DNA of 64,000 nucleotides, taken from positions 63,725,501 through 63,789,500 of the forward strand of contig NC_133544.1 of assembly GCF_048773025.1 (NCBI RefSeq), in the 5' to 3' direction. This document shows positions 24,561 through 35,959 of this stretch, piece after piece. Every line of letters begins with the position of its first letter. The stretch's first letter is position 1. The translations under genes were made by a program, and so were the position numbers. This DNA comes from Camelus bactrianus (taxonomy: Eukaryota > Chordata > Mammalia > Artiodactyla > Camelidae). The notes below the pieces were generated by a model. That model did not search any database and was not told the DNA's origin. It saw only the letters and a list, made by a program, of their open reading frames with translations.

Positions 24561-25204
24561 TGTTACAGGACCAGACGTGGGTCTGGTCAGCCATGTGCAC
24601 CAAATCCAATCTACTGACACCCGGTGGTGGTGAAGGGAAGTGCAGTGTTTATCTGGGTACCAAGCAAGGAGTCCAGGAAGGTAGGGCTCCAAAGGCCCAA
24701 ACAGCCCAATGGCTTTCAGGGAAAGGTTTTTAAAGACAAGGGTAAGGGAGGTGGGTTTATGGGTGTGTGATAGGCTCACGGACATTCCTCTGATTGGTTG
24801 GTGGTGAGATAATCAGGCGTCAGCATCATCAACCTCTGGTTCCAACTGGTCTGGGGTCTGCATGCTTGTGGGAGCACCCAGTTAACTTCTTCCACCTGGT
24901 GGGGGTTTCAGCATTTGCAAAACAGCTCAAAGGACACACCTCAGAGTATTTTCTATAGTCCTTGAGGAGGAAGTAAAGGTCCTTGACGTTCTTTAATGGC
25001 TAAACTATTATTATCTTGTCTTGTTTGACTGTTTTCCTTTCTTTCTGCCATTTTTCAGTTTTCTGATTAATTTATTCTTGGGAACTCAGTGAAGGCCTAG
25101 GAGGCTAAAGTTTTTCTACACACCGGAGACATGCAGAGAACATGGGTTGGGGGCAGGGGCTCTGTGTTGGGGTAGGCTCCATAGTGTCCTGCTGGGTGAC
25201 AACA
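24561..25204. mobile_element. Solo LTR present only in unit A
   Basis: A block of about 0.64 kb beginning TGTTACAGGACC and ending GACAACA that interrupts the A/B alignment. Unit B reads straight through at about 48845-48870. TG...CA ends and LTR-like base composition suggest a solitary LTR of an endogenous retrovirus. The family is not resolved. Its absence from B makes it younger than the duplication, unless B lost it. Confidence 0.5.
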
Positions 25205-25519
25205 CATATATATTGATTGAGCCTCCTGTGTGCTAAGCAGTGTCCAGGCACAGAGGATGCAGTAGTGAAGAGGATATAAATGGCCTAGAGGGCAGTAGGA
25301 GGAGAAAAAATAAATAAATAGATATTTTAAGTAATAAGATAATTCTAAAGACTGATAAGCACTTTAAAGACAACACAATGCTGTATTGAGATAGGGACTC
25401 TCAATGCTGGTCTCAATGTGGTGAGGAAAGGCATCCGCTCTAACCAGAGTATGGCGCCAAGGCTCCACTCTGACACTGACTCTGCAGCACCAGGTAGGCA
25501 GTGAACCTCTCCCATTTGC

Positions 25520-25765
25520 AATTCCCTTTTCTATAAGTAACCAATATCTTTCTGTTGAGCACTGGTCTCAGCATTGTTATTCCTCACCCCATTCACTTCT
25601 CATAAGCACCTGTGTGGTAGAAACACTCAATATCCACCTTGTAGATGTGAGGAAACTGAAACAAAAAATTATTAAGTAATTGTCCCATGATCACTCAACT
25701 AATGAGTAGTAGATCTAAGATACAACCCAAGCCTGTCGTCTCAAGCATTTTACTACAGGGTTGCC
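25520..25765 (+). mobile_element. MIR SINE (unit A copy)
   Basis: Clear MIR core (tgtagatgtgaggaaactga; ttgtcccatgatcactcaac; taatgagtagtagatc). The unit B copy is at about 49165-49395. Confidence 0.6.
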
Positions 25766-25769
25766 CTAA

Positions 25770-28700
25770 GGTGGATGGATCCAACCTTGAAGGGTTTTAA
25801 TGAGAATTCAGTGAGAGCGCACATGCAAATCCCCTTGCACGACACCTTCCCTAGCTTAGACACTCAACCAGATGCAGACAATGTACAAAATTTGGGGGAG
25901 GGTGAAGGTTGGGGCACAGAGTCTAAAATTGCAGAGGAATCTATCCACAAGACAAAGTTCAGTATTTCCTGAGGTGTACTGGGCAGTTTACATGGCAGAT
26001 TTCATGCGTTATCCTAAGTAGCTATGTTCTATCATGTTTCTTATTTGTAATGGGAAATCACTCCACTGGGTGTTGTACTGAGACTGGGGGGCATATTATA
26101 ATGTGCAATGAGTATACCAAGCAGTAGTTGCTACTATTGTTTGTTTTTTCCCATTGCTGACTCTTGAATCCACTTCTCAGGATATTTCTATACACAAGAA
26201 AGGACAGAGCAGTGGACACAACTTCACTTAGCAAGAAATAATTCCCACCTTCTGCAACAATTCTGAGCTTTCTTTCCAAGGCAGCCTATTGCTCTCCCGT
26301 CCAAGGCATCCCATGTAGTATATTTGTCTCTTGAAGTCGATCACGTTCACCTCTGGCAGGCAAAAGATGAAAACCCAGCTGTTCCTCCTGAATCCCCTCA
26401 TGGTTTCTGCACAGGGAAGTTTCGGACTTTGGCTCAGCAGTGGCTGGTGTGACCGGGCTTCCCCACCATCTACTCCAGGAGCACTGGAGGGCAGCAGGGA
26501 GGCCAGCGGGAGCCTCACAAAATAGTTCGGCAGGACACCGGGTGGCAGTGCTTCAGCTTTCACACAGCGAGTGTGCTAGAGCCTGATTCTCAAGGAAGGA
26601 AAATAGAAAGATTGAGGTAAGGTGTGACATCTGAGCAAAGACATAAAGGCAGGCAGAGGTAGCATGTGGATTTTTGAGGGGGTAGCGTTGCAGGAGGAAG
26701 GGCAAAGGCAATAAGCACAGGTCTTGATAAGGAAACGTGGGTGGAGAGTTTAAGTAATAATACCTCACCCTACCCTGCAGCCCCTTCTCTCCCCAGCACA
26801 CCGCCATGTGAGAACCTTGCTAAAGCCTTCAGCGCTGTCAACTGCTTAGTGGATGATTTCCTCATCTGTTGCTTCTGGGCCAATTGGGACCCAGGTTTGG
26901 CATCTTCTTTCCTAGCTCCCTTTAGGTTCCAGTTTAAACCAGTAATGTCACCAACACTGAAACATCCCAACCGCCCTGTTCTGGGGTGAAATGCTTTCTC
27001 TTATCCAAGTCTTACACTCTAGGAGCCCAGTAAGATGTTACATTCTGGCTGACAGGGAAAGATAGAGATGATTTTCACAGTTAAGAAAGCTGTTTCTCAT
27101 TTCCCACAGATTAAAAAATGGGCACAATTAACCATGTCTCATATACTTTGTGATATTTTCGTTAGGTAATGAATCTGAAATGCATACTACAGTGTCTGAC
27201 ATACAGTAAGTTCAATAAATATCAGCTTTCTTTTTTCTTAGTAAAACCTGCCTTTCCTTCAATGTGCAGGCCTGTGACCTGTTTCTGTATGCTGTATTCT
27301 CCATATCAGTTCAGTGATGGAAGCTTCTAGGAAATTTACTTAATCACTTATTTTGGTAAGGACACACATTATTTTTCCCTCTCCTCTTGGGACCATATTC
27401 TTCTAGATGCATGAATGCACTCAAGGTGCTGAAAGGACACAGATGAAACACTCAGGTGAGGTTTTATTTTCATTTCCCTAAGGAATAATAATATTAATTT
27501 TTTAATATATTCATTGGCTATTGAATATCGTATTTCTGCCTTGGCTCTCCAAGGTTTTGCCATTTTCATTAGCTGTTTTGTTTTCTTATTGATTTACAGG
27601 AGTTTTAATGCCTTCTGCATTTGAGTTGTTTTTCCAAAACATGCATTGCAAATTTAGTTTACCAGTCTATGCATTGAACTTCCAATCTCTTAGTGGTTTT
27701 TAACAGACATTTTAAAAATATACTTTTATATGAAGTTAGCTTGAAAGTTTTATTTGTTTTCTTTAAACCCTTCAAAAATGATTTCCCTTGGTGACGTCTG
27801 TTGCTTCTGATGTGAAGTCAAGTATCATTCTTAATGATGTTTCCCAGAATACAATATATCAATTTTCCCTACATACTGGCAAGATGATTTCCACTTATAT
27901 AGACCCTTGTATCTGCCTTCAATGCCTTGCAAACTTCTGCCAAAACCACAGTGGTGGACTTGCAGAATTCCTGATTCACCTTCATGGCATTCACATAAAA
28001 TTTCCCTGAACATGGAGCTTGTTTTATAGAAAGTCAAGTATAGCAGCAGAGGGAGGTGCTTGCTTTGCACAAAGAGGCTTCAGCATGGATAATGGGAGAG
28101 GTAGTTATAAATACCAGCTGCAATCACATGGCTGTTTCCAGAAACAAGAATGATGATAGTTATGAAAATTTCTTTTTCATTTTGCTATGAATATATTTAT
28201 GTACACGTTAACCACTCTTACCTCCGGTGTCTTTCTTGCATAAATATAATAACATAAGATGTGCTAATATATGCCAATCTTGTATCTCATTATATCTCAG
28301 TAGTTAAGAAACAGGTTTCCATGCGAGAGTGTGACCCAAATAAAACAGCAAAGAACATCACCCAAAAATAGATAAATGAATTTGACATACTCTTTGTAAG
28401 AGAGAATAAGCTTGTTTTAGGTTGAATGAGGAATAATTGCATCATAGTAGCTGACAGCATGGTTTTCTATCCTCTTTATTTAAGAGTAGTACTGTTACAA
28501 GTGGTACATACAGAATGATGCCTGGTTGACAAGGAGGGTAATAGAGTAACTTTGTACTGTCTCAAAGTAACTATCTGTAAAAGTATCTCCCAGAATTTGC
28601 TTCCCTGTATTGTCCTGGGTTAGAGTGGGACATGAAAGAGACTTGTGCAAGATTTAGAAAGTACTTGTCATGAAGTAGCCGTATTTTTCTTGCTGGCTGG

Positions 28701-29540
28701 GGCAGGGCTCCAGGCACTGTGGTAGCTCACACATGTTGCTGCTGGTGGGTTACCCGAACTTACTGTTGACTCACAGCTCGCCCACCTCCCACCAGATCTC
28801 CTCCTCATCTTCTTTGCCTTGGGCCAAGTGTGCATGTAGCATGAGGGCAAATGACATCCATTACTCCTGAAGGACACCCACTGTTGTGAGACAGGAGGTG
28901 AGAGACAGACAGCTTTAGTGTTCCACTTGTCTTCACTGGTTCTACTGTGTCCAACAAGTCTCAGTTTGTCCATGCATTTGTCCATATCCAACATTCTATC
29001 ACAAATGTCACTCTAGTTAACTTACAGTGAATTCAGGCTCAGCACCAGATGCAAAGATAACAGCTTTATATAGACGCCTCCACCAGCTTTAGCAATTCCC
29101 TGAGTTCTTATTCTTATAGCGAATCCTTCATTCTATGTGGTTCCGCTTCTCTAATTGTGCCCTCACTGACACAAAGCTTAAGAGGAAAGGATTAAGGAAG
29201 TGACTTTCATGATAATTCCAGTTTACCACACCCAGGGTTGTGATATGAGCATCTTTAAGTGAAGTTGCTGCTTTAAATTATTATGAGGCAAGTTTTTTAA
29301 GTTTAGAAAACTTTACACATATTCTGCATGATTGATTTGAAGTCGAACATTCAAGACTGAGAATGTATTAGTAGAGTGTTCCTCTGGACACCTGTTCTCA
29401 AGTGACATAAAAGGAGCTTTTATTTACAATTAAGTCTTCTGATCCGGACCGCAGACCACACACCCACAGGGCTGCCGTGTCTTGTCTGGGGGCTGCAGGT
29501 GTGCATCTCGGCTTGGCTCCTGCAGCAGGGAGCTCTCTCT
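25770..29540. other. Intergenic within unit A, no gene seen
   Basis: Duplicated as 49400-53130. No V exon or RSS is recognised. Short open frames at 26228-26563 and 28668-28994 do not show V, transposon or other motifs and are not conserved as frames in unit B. Confidence 0.55.
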
Positions 29541-29553
29541 TACTGCGCTCTGG

Positions 29554-29592
29554 GGTTTTTGTTCGGCTCGTCCTATTACTTCAAGCACTGTG
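29554..29592 (-). other. 23-RSS of TRDV1 copy A
   Basis: Perfect consensus heptamer CACAGTG and nonamer ACAAAAACC, separated by 23 bases. The spacer differs from that of the TRAV genes and lacks CACCTG. Confidence 0.95.
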
Positions 29593-30145
29593 CTTTCCCA
29601 GAGAGCACAGAAGTACTTTGCAGAATCCTCCAGCTGTAAGTTTGAGATGCTGAGGCTGAGGGATTTTTCTGCTTTCCTGAAGTTTATAGAGTAGCGGCCA
29701 CTCTTTGCATTCCCGCTAGATGAATCCTGATGAATAAGGAAAGTCATCTCTCCACTCGGAGGCTGCTTGTACCAAACAATATAGTAGTAGCTCCAACTTG
29801 TTTCATACCGACAGTTCAGGGTGGCTGTCTCCCCTACGTGAGAGGATACTGCTGGCTGGTCTTGAGTAACTGTCTGGGCCACTGCTGATCCTGTGGGAAA
29901 AATCAGAAAACAGAGCTGAAGTAGTGAGCAGTATAATGTAGGAATGAGGCTACTTTAGGTCCCAAAGAAAAGCCAAATTGAAATCATAATATGTTTGCTT
30001 TTCTCCAATCTTCCTTTCCTCCCCAAGTCCCTGTGAGGTACCATGTGCCATCCTTTCACCCTGAATATTCCCACCCATGTTTGGAACCATCCTTACCAGA
30101 GAAGATGAGGGCCAGGAAGACCCCGAGCAGGCTGGAGAGCGGCAT
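29593..30145 (-). CDS. TRDV1: TRDV1 copy A, TCR delta V gene
   Basis: Encodes the variable domain of a V-delta-1-type gamma/delta T-cell receptor. The leader exon 30145-30097 encodes [16 protein letters not shown] (human MLFSSLLCVFVAFSYS) with a GTAAGG donor. The 206-base intron ends in CCACAG. The V exon 29890-29593 joins in frame ([13 protein letters not shown]) and reads [15 protein letters not shown] (Cys23), [32 protein letters not shown] and [13 protein letters not shown] (Cys104). All features are intact. It shares its frameworks with copy B, but most replacements fall in CDR1 and CDR2 (SWSYYY here, SYSTYY there). A textbook RSS suggests good rearrangement. Confidence 0.96.
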
Positions 30146-30199
30146 GAGGCATGGGCTCTGCTGCACAGATGTGTTTAGTTCTGCCTCAGCCGAGAGCTC

Positions 30200-30345
30200 T
30201 GTGTCTTTGAGTCCCTGTCAGCACATATACATAGTACCTGGGTTCCGACGTGACTCCTCCAAACAGGAAGGAGGGTGTGTTCTGTTCATAGACCACATGG
30301 TCTGTGCGCACAGATGGGAATAACGTGGCTCACCACAAACCTTCA
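30200..30345 (-). promoter_or_regulatory. Possible TRDV1 copy A promoter region
   Basis: Lies just 5' of the leader and is well conserved with 53790-53935 in unit B. Contains an ETS-like AGGAAG (about 30265-30270) and two ACCACA motifs (minus TGTGGT, RUNX-like) at 30292-30297 and 30332-30337. Motif matches only; start site unknown. Confidence 0.25.
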
Positions 30346-30399
30346 CTTTGTCTGCTGGTCTTTCCCTGGTCATTAAGTTTGGCAGTACCTGAAAAGGGG

Positions 30400-33055
30400 C
30401 ATGGGAAAAGCAGTTTGTATTAAAGGTTTGAGCTGAGGGGAACTGCAGATTAAAGAAGTTGACATACATTGGTTATCACACAGCAGAATAATGTAGGCAG
30501 CCCGTTTAAAACAGATTAGAATAGGCTAGGAGCCCTTCTTGTAGTCTACTTCCTGGTCATTCATTTAGCCTATAAATAAAGTTTCCCAATCCAGAATCTG
30601 ATGATTCTTTTGAAAAACTCACAGACCTCCCCTTTCTTGATGAAAGGTGTTTTATCCAAAATAATTAATGTCTCTCTCTTGCTCTTTTCTAAATTGGCTT
30701 CTAGAGCCCTACTCAGGTTTTTCAGTAAAGAAAGGTGCTTAAATATGAAATGATAAATCAATCCTTATGACTTTCAGATTCTATTCAGTTGTTTATGTTT
30801 TTATGAAATTATAACAGGAATAAAACACTGTTTCTTTGGAAATCTGACATTGAGTCTTATTTATTAGACTTTGAAGAGGATCACGATATTCAGTCCAGTT
30901 GCCTCCACAAGTAGAAGTGTGCTTATTAGATCATGAGTCCTCGAATTGTCCTGACGTCACATTTTCTATCCCATTGGGCCAAAGTGCTCAGTCTCACTTG
31001 TCAGTGTCTGGTTATTTTTGTCCTTGTGAAATAAAGTTAAGAAGCATGTCAGATCTTTCTGTGACCCAGTGCTATAACACACTCCTACAGAATGTGGTGT
31101 CTACAGTCTGCAGACACAGTGTGTGTCAACACCACAGAGCTGGTGACTGCACTTGTGTATACTGTTACATGTCATGTGGAATGTCGCTGTCAGTCTTCCA
31201 TGTGGTTTCATTGCTTTAATGGGTGGATTAATATAAAAGGACCAAACGCAAATAGACAACTAGAAAAGAAATCACAGACAATGCCTCTAAAACAGGCAGT
31301 CCTTTGATTTTAAGTAAAAATAACTCATTAATGAGTGATGCAGGGAGACGAGTGGATATTTAGTTGAGACATTTACTCCTCTCTCACATTTCACCACTGA
31401 GTGCTGACAGGCAGGCGATCGACCTGGTTTACAATTATCTGTAACTATGCAGAGAAGACCATGAATTCCAGGGCAGGCTGGGGACAGCCTGATGGCAGGA
31501 TTTCCCCTTTGTTGGAGTGGCCCTGCTCTGGGTTTCTGACAGTAAGTCCTCAGCTGCAATGCAGCAGCTGCCTCTGAAATGTAGTTTTTAGCTGGATCAA
31601 GTCTCAATGTGTTGTGACACCAGGTTGGGGGCTTCAGCCTCTAGAGAACATTGTTCTGCTTTTCCTTACACTTTAATGATAAATGATTATATCTGTTAAA
31701 GGGCAAGCTAGAGTTTAATACTGAAAGCTGCATGGGAAGGAGATTTATTACTTTAAGTAATTACAAAATTTCATAAATTAATCTGTGATAAAATTGAGGG
31801 CCCTCTCAGAAATAAATGCAGTATGAATCATGCTGTGATTGCAAACACATTTTCATATTCTGATTGTTGTCTTGCCTCTGAGTTCGATTCTAAGGTGAAC
31901 TATGCTCACCCATTCCCGGCTTCCCTACAAAAGACAATCAAGGAGCCCTCAGCTCCTTTCCTTCCTTCTTACCCACCAAACCATGGGGTCTGGTAACTTT
32001 ACAACAGCAAACACTTCTCAGACAAATACTAGCAAAATAGGCTGCTGACTTTTGTAATCTTTCCAGTTGTGTATTGGAAAACCAAACAGTAACAGCAGAA
32101 AATCATATTCATTTATGATATAACTTTATGCTTAACTTATTAGGAATTCTAGGAAGCAAGAATCCATGGGTCCTCCAAATCCAAATACTTGGCTATCTTG
32201 TTATGAGTGCTTGTGTATCATTTGGTACAATTCCACAATTCTTATTATAGTTGTCAGGAGGACAAAACCTCTCCCCAAATGCTGTTTAATCAGTGAAAAT
32301 ATTAAAAAAAAAAATCTATTACCAGTATAAATGTTTTCCAAGATAAAAATATTTCCCCTTCTCAACATTGAAGGAATGAATATTCTTTTCCATGTTGTCC
32401 TTAAATTTCATATACTGAAGTTGTTTATGTCAAATTATCCAATTTCAAACATTTTATTTTTGTTTTCCCACCCCGTAAGGAGATCCCCATGAGCATAATT
32501 GAGTTATTCTCGCTTGTCTTCAGACTCCCCTTGGTTCCTTTATAACCACTCCCACCAAGATCACATATCATACGAAGGCACAGAATCACTATTGAGGATC
32601 CCAGATCTTCCCTATTGTCTCTGCCTGTTCCATCCTTGATAATGGCTGTTCTCTGATACTGAACACGCATTACAGTCTAGGTATTGTGTCCTATTTTAAT
32701 CTTGTATATCTCAGTCCAATGAAGAGAACTCTAATCAGATGTATACACTGCTCCATTATGAATATTCTTTACGAGTCTTTTGGGGACATATTTTCAATCC
32801 CCTCTGTAAATGCCTAGAAGTGGAGCCATTGGGTTGTGTGTATGTTTAGCTCTGTGAGAAACCACTAGAGTTGTTGCCCGGTTTACACTCCCACCAGCGA
32901 TCTTATGGTTGCATCACATGCTTACTTTTATTTTGAAATAGTTTTAGACTCACATACAAGTTGCCAATGTATTGTGGAGTTCTCTCTACATTTCACACAG
33001 CTTTCTCCAATGATAATATTTTACATAACCATAGTACATTGATCAAAACCAGGAC
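30400..33055. other. Intergenic, partly unit-A-specific
   Basis: 30400-31500 aligns with 53990-55040 in B. About 31500-33055 has no counterpart in B and contains L1-like text near 32710-33050. No gene is recognised. Confidence 0.5.
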
Positions 33056-33059
33056 AGTG

Positions 33060-34900
33060 ATATTGATGAAATATTATTAAAATACAGGCCTTACTCTGAA
33101 TCACTCATTTTTATATGCACTTTTTTGATGCATAGCTCTATGAAATTTTATCACATGTATAGGTTCTTATTACTACCACTAAAATCAAGATGCAGAACAG
33201 TTTCATCACCCTAAAGAAATTCACTTTACACACGCTCCACACCCGTGCATCCCCTGATAACTCCCGGCAACCGATCTTTTTTGCATCTTTATATTTTGTC
33301 CTTTTGAGAATGTGGTATAAATAAAATCATACATCATGTGTGGGACCATAATAAGCCAGTAAGTGTAATCATACACCCTGCACCATTTGGGGGTTGACTT
33401 TTTTTTTTCCACTTAGATTAACACCCTTGAGGTACATCCAGTTTATTGCATGTATCAACCGTCTGTTCCTTTTAGTCACTACAGACTGTCTCCAAATTAT
33501 GATGATTCAACTTAGTAGTTTTGACTGTACAGTGGTGAGAAAGCCACATGCATTCTGTAGAAGCCACACTTGGAATTTTGAATTTTCATCTTTTCCAGGC
33601 TAGTAACATGCATGTGATATTGTCTGGTGAAGCTGTGCAAGCTGAGCTCCCCTCACCATGGGATAAAACAACCAAAACACTTAGAACCATTCTGTACCCA
33701 CACAACCATTCTGTTCTTCACTTTCAGTACAGTACTCAGTAAATTATGAGATTCTCTACCCTTTAGTATAAAATAGACTATGTGTTAGATGATTTTCCCC
33801 TGTAGCTGTAGGCTAATGTAAATGTTGAGCACATTTAAGCTAAGCTAGGCTCAGCTATGATGTTTGGTAGGATAGATGTATGAAACACATTTTTGACTTA
33901 TTACACTATTTTCAAATTATGATGGCTTATTGGGACCTAACTCCATGGGAATTGTGGAAGATCTATAAATATTATGTCATTGGATGGATGTACTGTAGCT
34001 TATTTATCTGTTCACCCAATGAAGAACATTTGGGTGGTTTCGAGGTTTTGGCCATCACAAACAGAGCCACCATGAATATTCATGTACAGATCTTTGTGTG
34101 ACATAAGATTTTCATTTCTTAAGCATAAATACCCAGGAGTGTGGATTGCTGGATCATAAGGTAAGTGAATGTTTAGCTTTATGTGAAACTGCTGCATTGT
34201 TTTCCAGAATGACTGGACCACTCACCCACCAGCAATGTATAAGTGATTCAATTTCTCTGCATTCTTGCCAAAACTTGATATTGTCAGTGTTCTTATTTTA
34301 GTCACTGTGATAAATGTGGGGTGGTATCTCATTGTGGCCTTAATTTGCATTTCACTCATGGCTAATGATGTTGAACATCTCTTCATGTGCTTCTTTACAT
34401 GCTTTTTTCCCTACCACATTGCCTCTTTGGTAAAGTGTCTGTGTGAGTTTTTGTCCATTTTTTGATTGGATTTTTCTATTATTTTTTCTTCTGGAAGCTT
34501 TATAGTTTCACATTTTATACTTGTTTGTATGATCCATTTTGGGACTGTCCTCTAACTTTGTGTAAGGTGTGAGGTTTAGGCAAAGGTTGAATTATTTGCC
34601 TTGAACATCTAATGGTCCCAGCATCACTTGCTCATCCAGCTACCCTTCCTCCTTTGAACTGTCTTTTCAACTTTGTCAAAGATATCAGGTTTCCCCACAC
34701 ATGTGGGTCTACATCTGGTGGCATAAACTTGATAATGATATTCTTTTACTATCCTTTTAATGTTGACTATGCAGTACATTTTTCTATTTCATTCATTATA
34801 TTTATAATTTGCATTTTTCTCCTTGTTCCTTTCTTAATTCTATCTAGAAATCTATCAATTTGATTAATCATATTAAGAAAATTAACTTTGTATTTTATGG
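33060..34900 (-). mobile_element. Antisense LINE-1 3' region with nested Tigger (unit A)
   Basis: Old L1 antisense text (attttatcacatgtatagg; gccatcacaaacagagccac; aatacccaggagtgtggatt; cagaatgactggaccactca; ttaatttgcatttcactcat). It is interrupted by the Tigger-type element at about 33480-33965. The same nested arrangement occurs at about 55140-57000 in unit B. Confidence 0.7.
33480..33965. mobile_element. Tigger-type DNA transposon nested in LINE-1 (unit A)
   Basis: A TcMar-Tigger-like non-autonomous element, with ttcactttcagtacagtact, atgtaaatgttgagcaca, and terminal acttattacactattttcaa-type wording. It splits the flanking antisense L1. Shared with B (about 55555-56045), so it predates the duplication. 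Confidence 0.6.
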
Positions 34901-35407
34901 ATATTTCTATTGTTTGCTTATATTTCATAATTTCACTTACAAAAATTATTTCCTTCTGTTAGCTGATGTTGTGTTTAATTCATTCTATTTTTCTATCTTC
35001 TGTTATTTAAGGCCTAGATAATAGTTTTTCAACCTTTCTTCTTTAGTGATATAAACATTTAAAAAATAAATTTTCATCAATGTACTATTTTACCTGCTTC
35101 TCACTCTTACTTTTATATATGTGTTCTCACTAGATTTTTTTTCTGAGTATTTTCTGATAGTGTTTCTAATTGCTTCTTTAACCTGCTAGTTAAAGCTTAG
35201 TGCATAATTTCCAAATATTTGGGAATTTCTGGTGACATCTATTTGCAGTTGATTTACTGTATCAATTCAGTTTTAGTCAAAGAATAAATTCTGTATAAAT
35301 TCAGATTTTTTATGCATTAAGACTTATTTATGACCAAATGGATTATGTGTGTGTATGTTTGTGAACAGTTTGTCTACATAGCAGGGTTTCATGGAGCCCC
35401 GGCTGCA

Positions 35408-35446
35408 GGTTTGGGTACAGGCTGCAGGTGCCTGGAGAGCACCGTG
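35408..35446 (-). other. 23-RSS of TRAV23/DV6 copy A
   Basis: Heptamer CACGGTG (one change from CACAGTG), a 23-base spacer with CACCTGCAGCCTG, and nonamer ACCCAAACC. The heptamer variant is shared with copy B. Confidence 0.9.
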
Positions 35447-35949
35447 CACTTGCTGCACAGAAGTAGGTGGCTGCGTCTCCGGGCTGGGAGTCCTTGATGT
35501 GCAATGAGAAGTGTTTGGCATTTCCGTTGGAGGAAACTGTGAATCTTCCATCTTCCTTTTTATTCCCACCTGAACTTTTGGCTATCAAGAATTCAGGGCC
35601 TTGACCAGGGTATTGCCGGTACCATGAGAAATAGTCAAATAGACTGTTCTCATAAGTACAGTTCAGAATTGAAATTGCTCCTTCGTGGACTACCAGGGGC
35701 TGAGGGCTCTGTTTCACCTGCTGTTGGTCACTTTTTCCATCCTGTTGTCCACTCACCCCTGATTAAGAAGAAAAATTCATTAGATCTGCAAATTTATATC
35801 TCATCCTATAAATTTCTACCAGCATGACTCTGTCTGTATCCCAATCTTTCATTCCCCCAAATTAAACTTATCCTAGGGTTTCTCCTCCATTACTCACAGC
35901 CTGGTTGAAGCCACAGAATTAAAAACGATGCTCCCAGAATCCTCTCCAT
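35447..35949 (-). CDS. TRAV23DV6: TRAV23/DV6 copy A, TCR alpha/delta V gene
   Basis: The leader exon 35949-35898 encodes [17 protein letters not shown] (human MDKILGASFLVLWLQLC) with a GTGAGT donor and a 139-base intron. The V exon 35758-35447 joins as [19 protein letters not shown], closely matching human TRAV23/DV6 ([17 protein letters not shown]). It continues with [15 protein letters not shown] (Cys23), [16 protein letters not shown] (Trp41), [27 protein letters not shown] and AATYFCAAS (Cys104). All elements are intact. In human this subgroup can rearrange in both alpha and delta chains. It is the 5'-most gene of unit A. Confidence 0.94.
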
Positions 35950-35959
35950 TGTTCCTGGC

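Noticed and set aside
26228-26563. Paired blocks at 26.4-26.6 and 50.0-50.2 kb as possible V relics
   Set aside because: Conserved only as part of the segmental duplication; no Cys/Trp framework pattern, splice site or RSS.
30246-30256. CRE-like site upstream of TRDV1 copy A that is altered in copy B
   Set aside because: The match to TGACGTCA has two mismatches, and the position relative to a start site is unknown.
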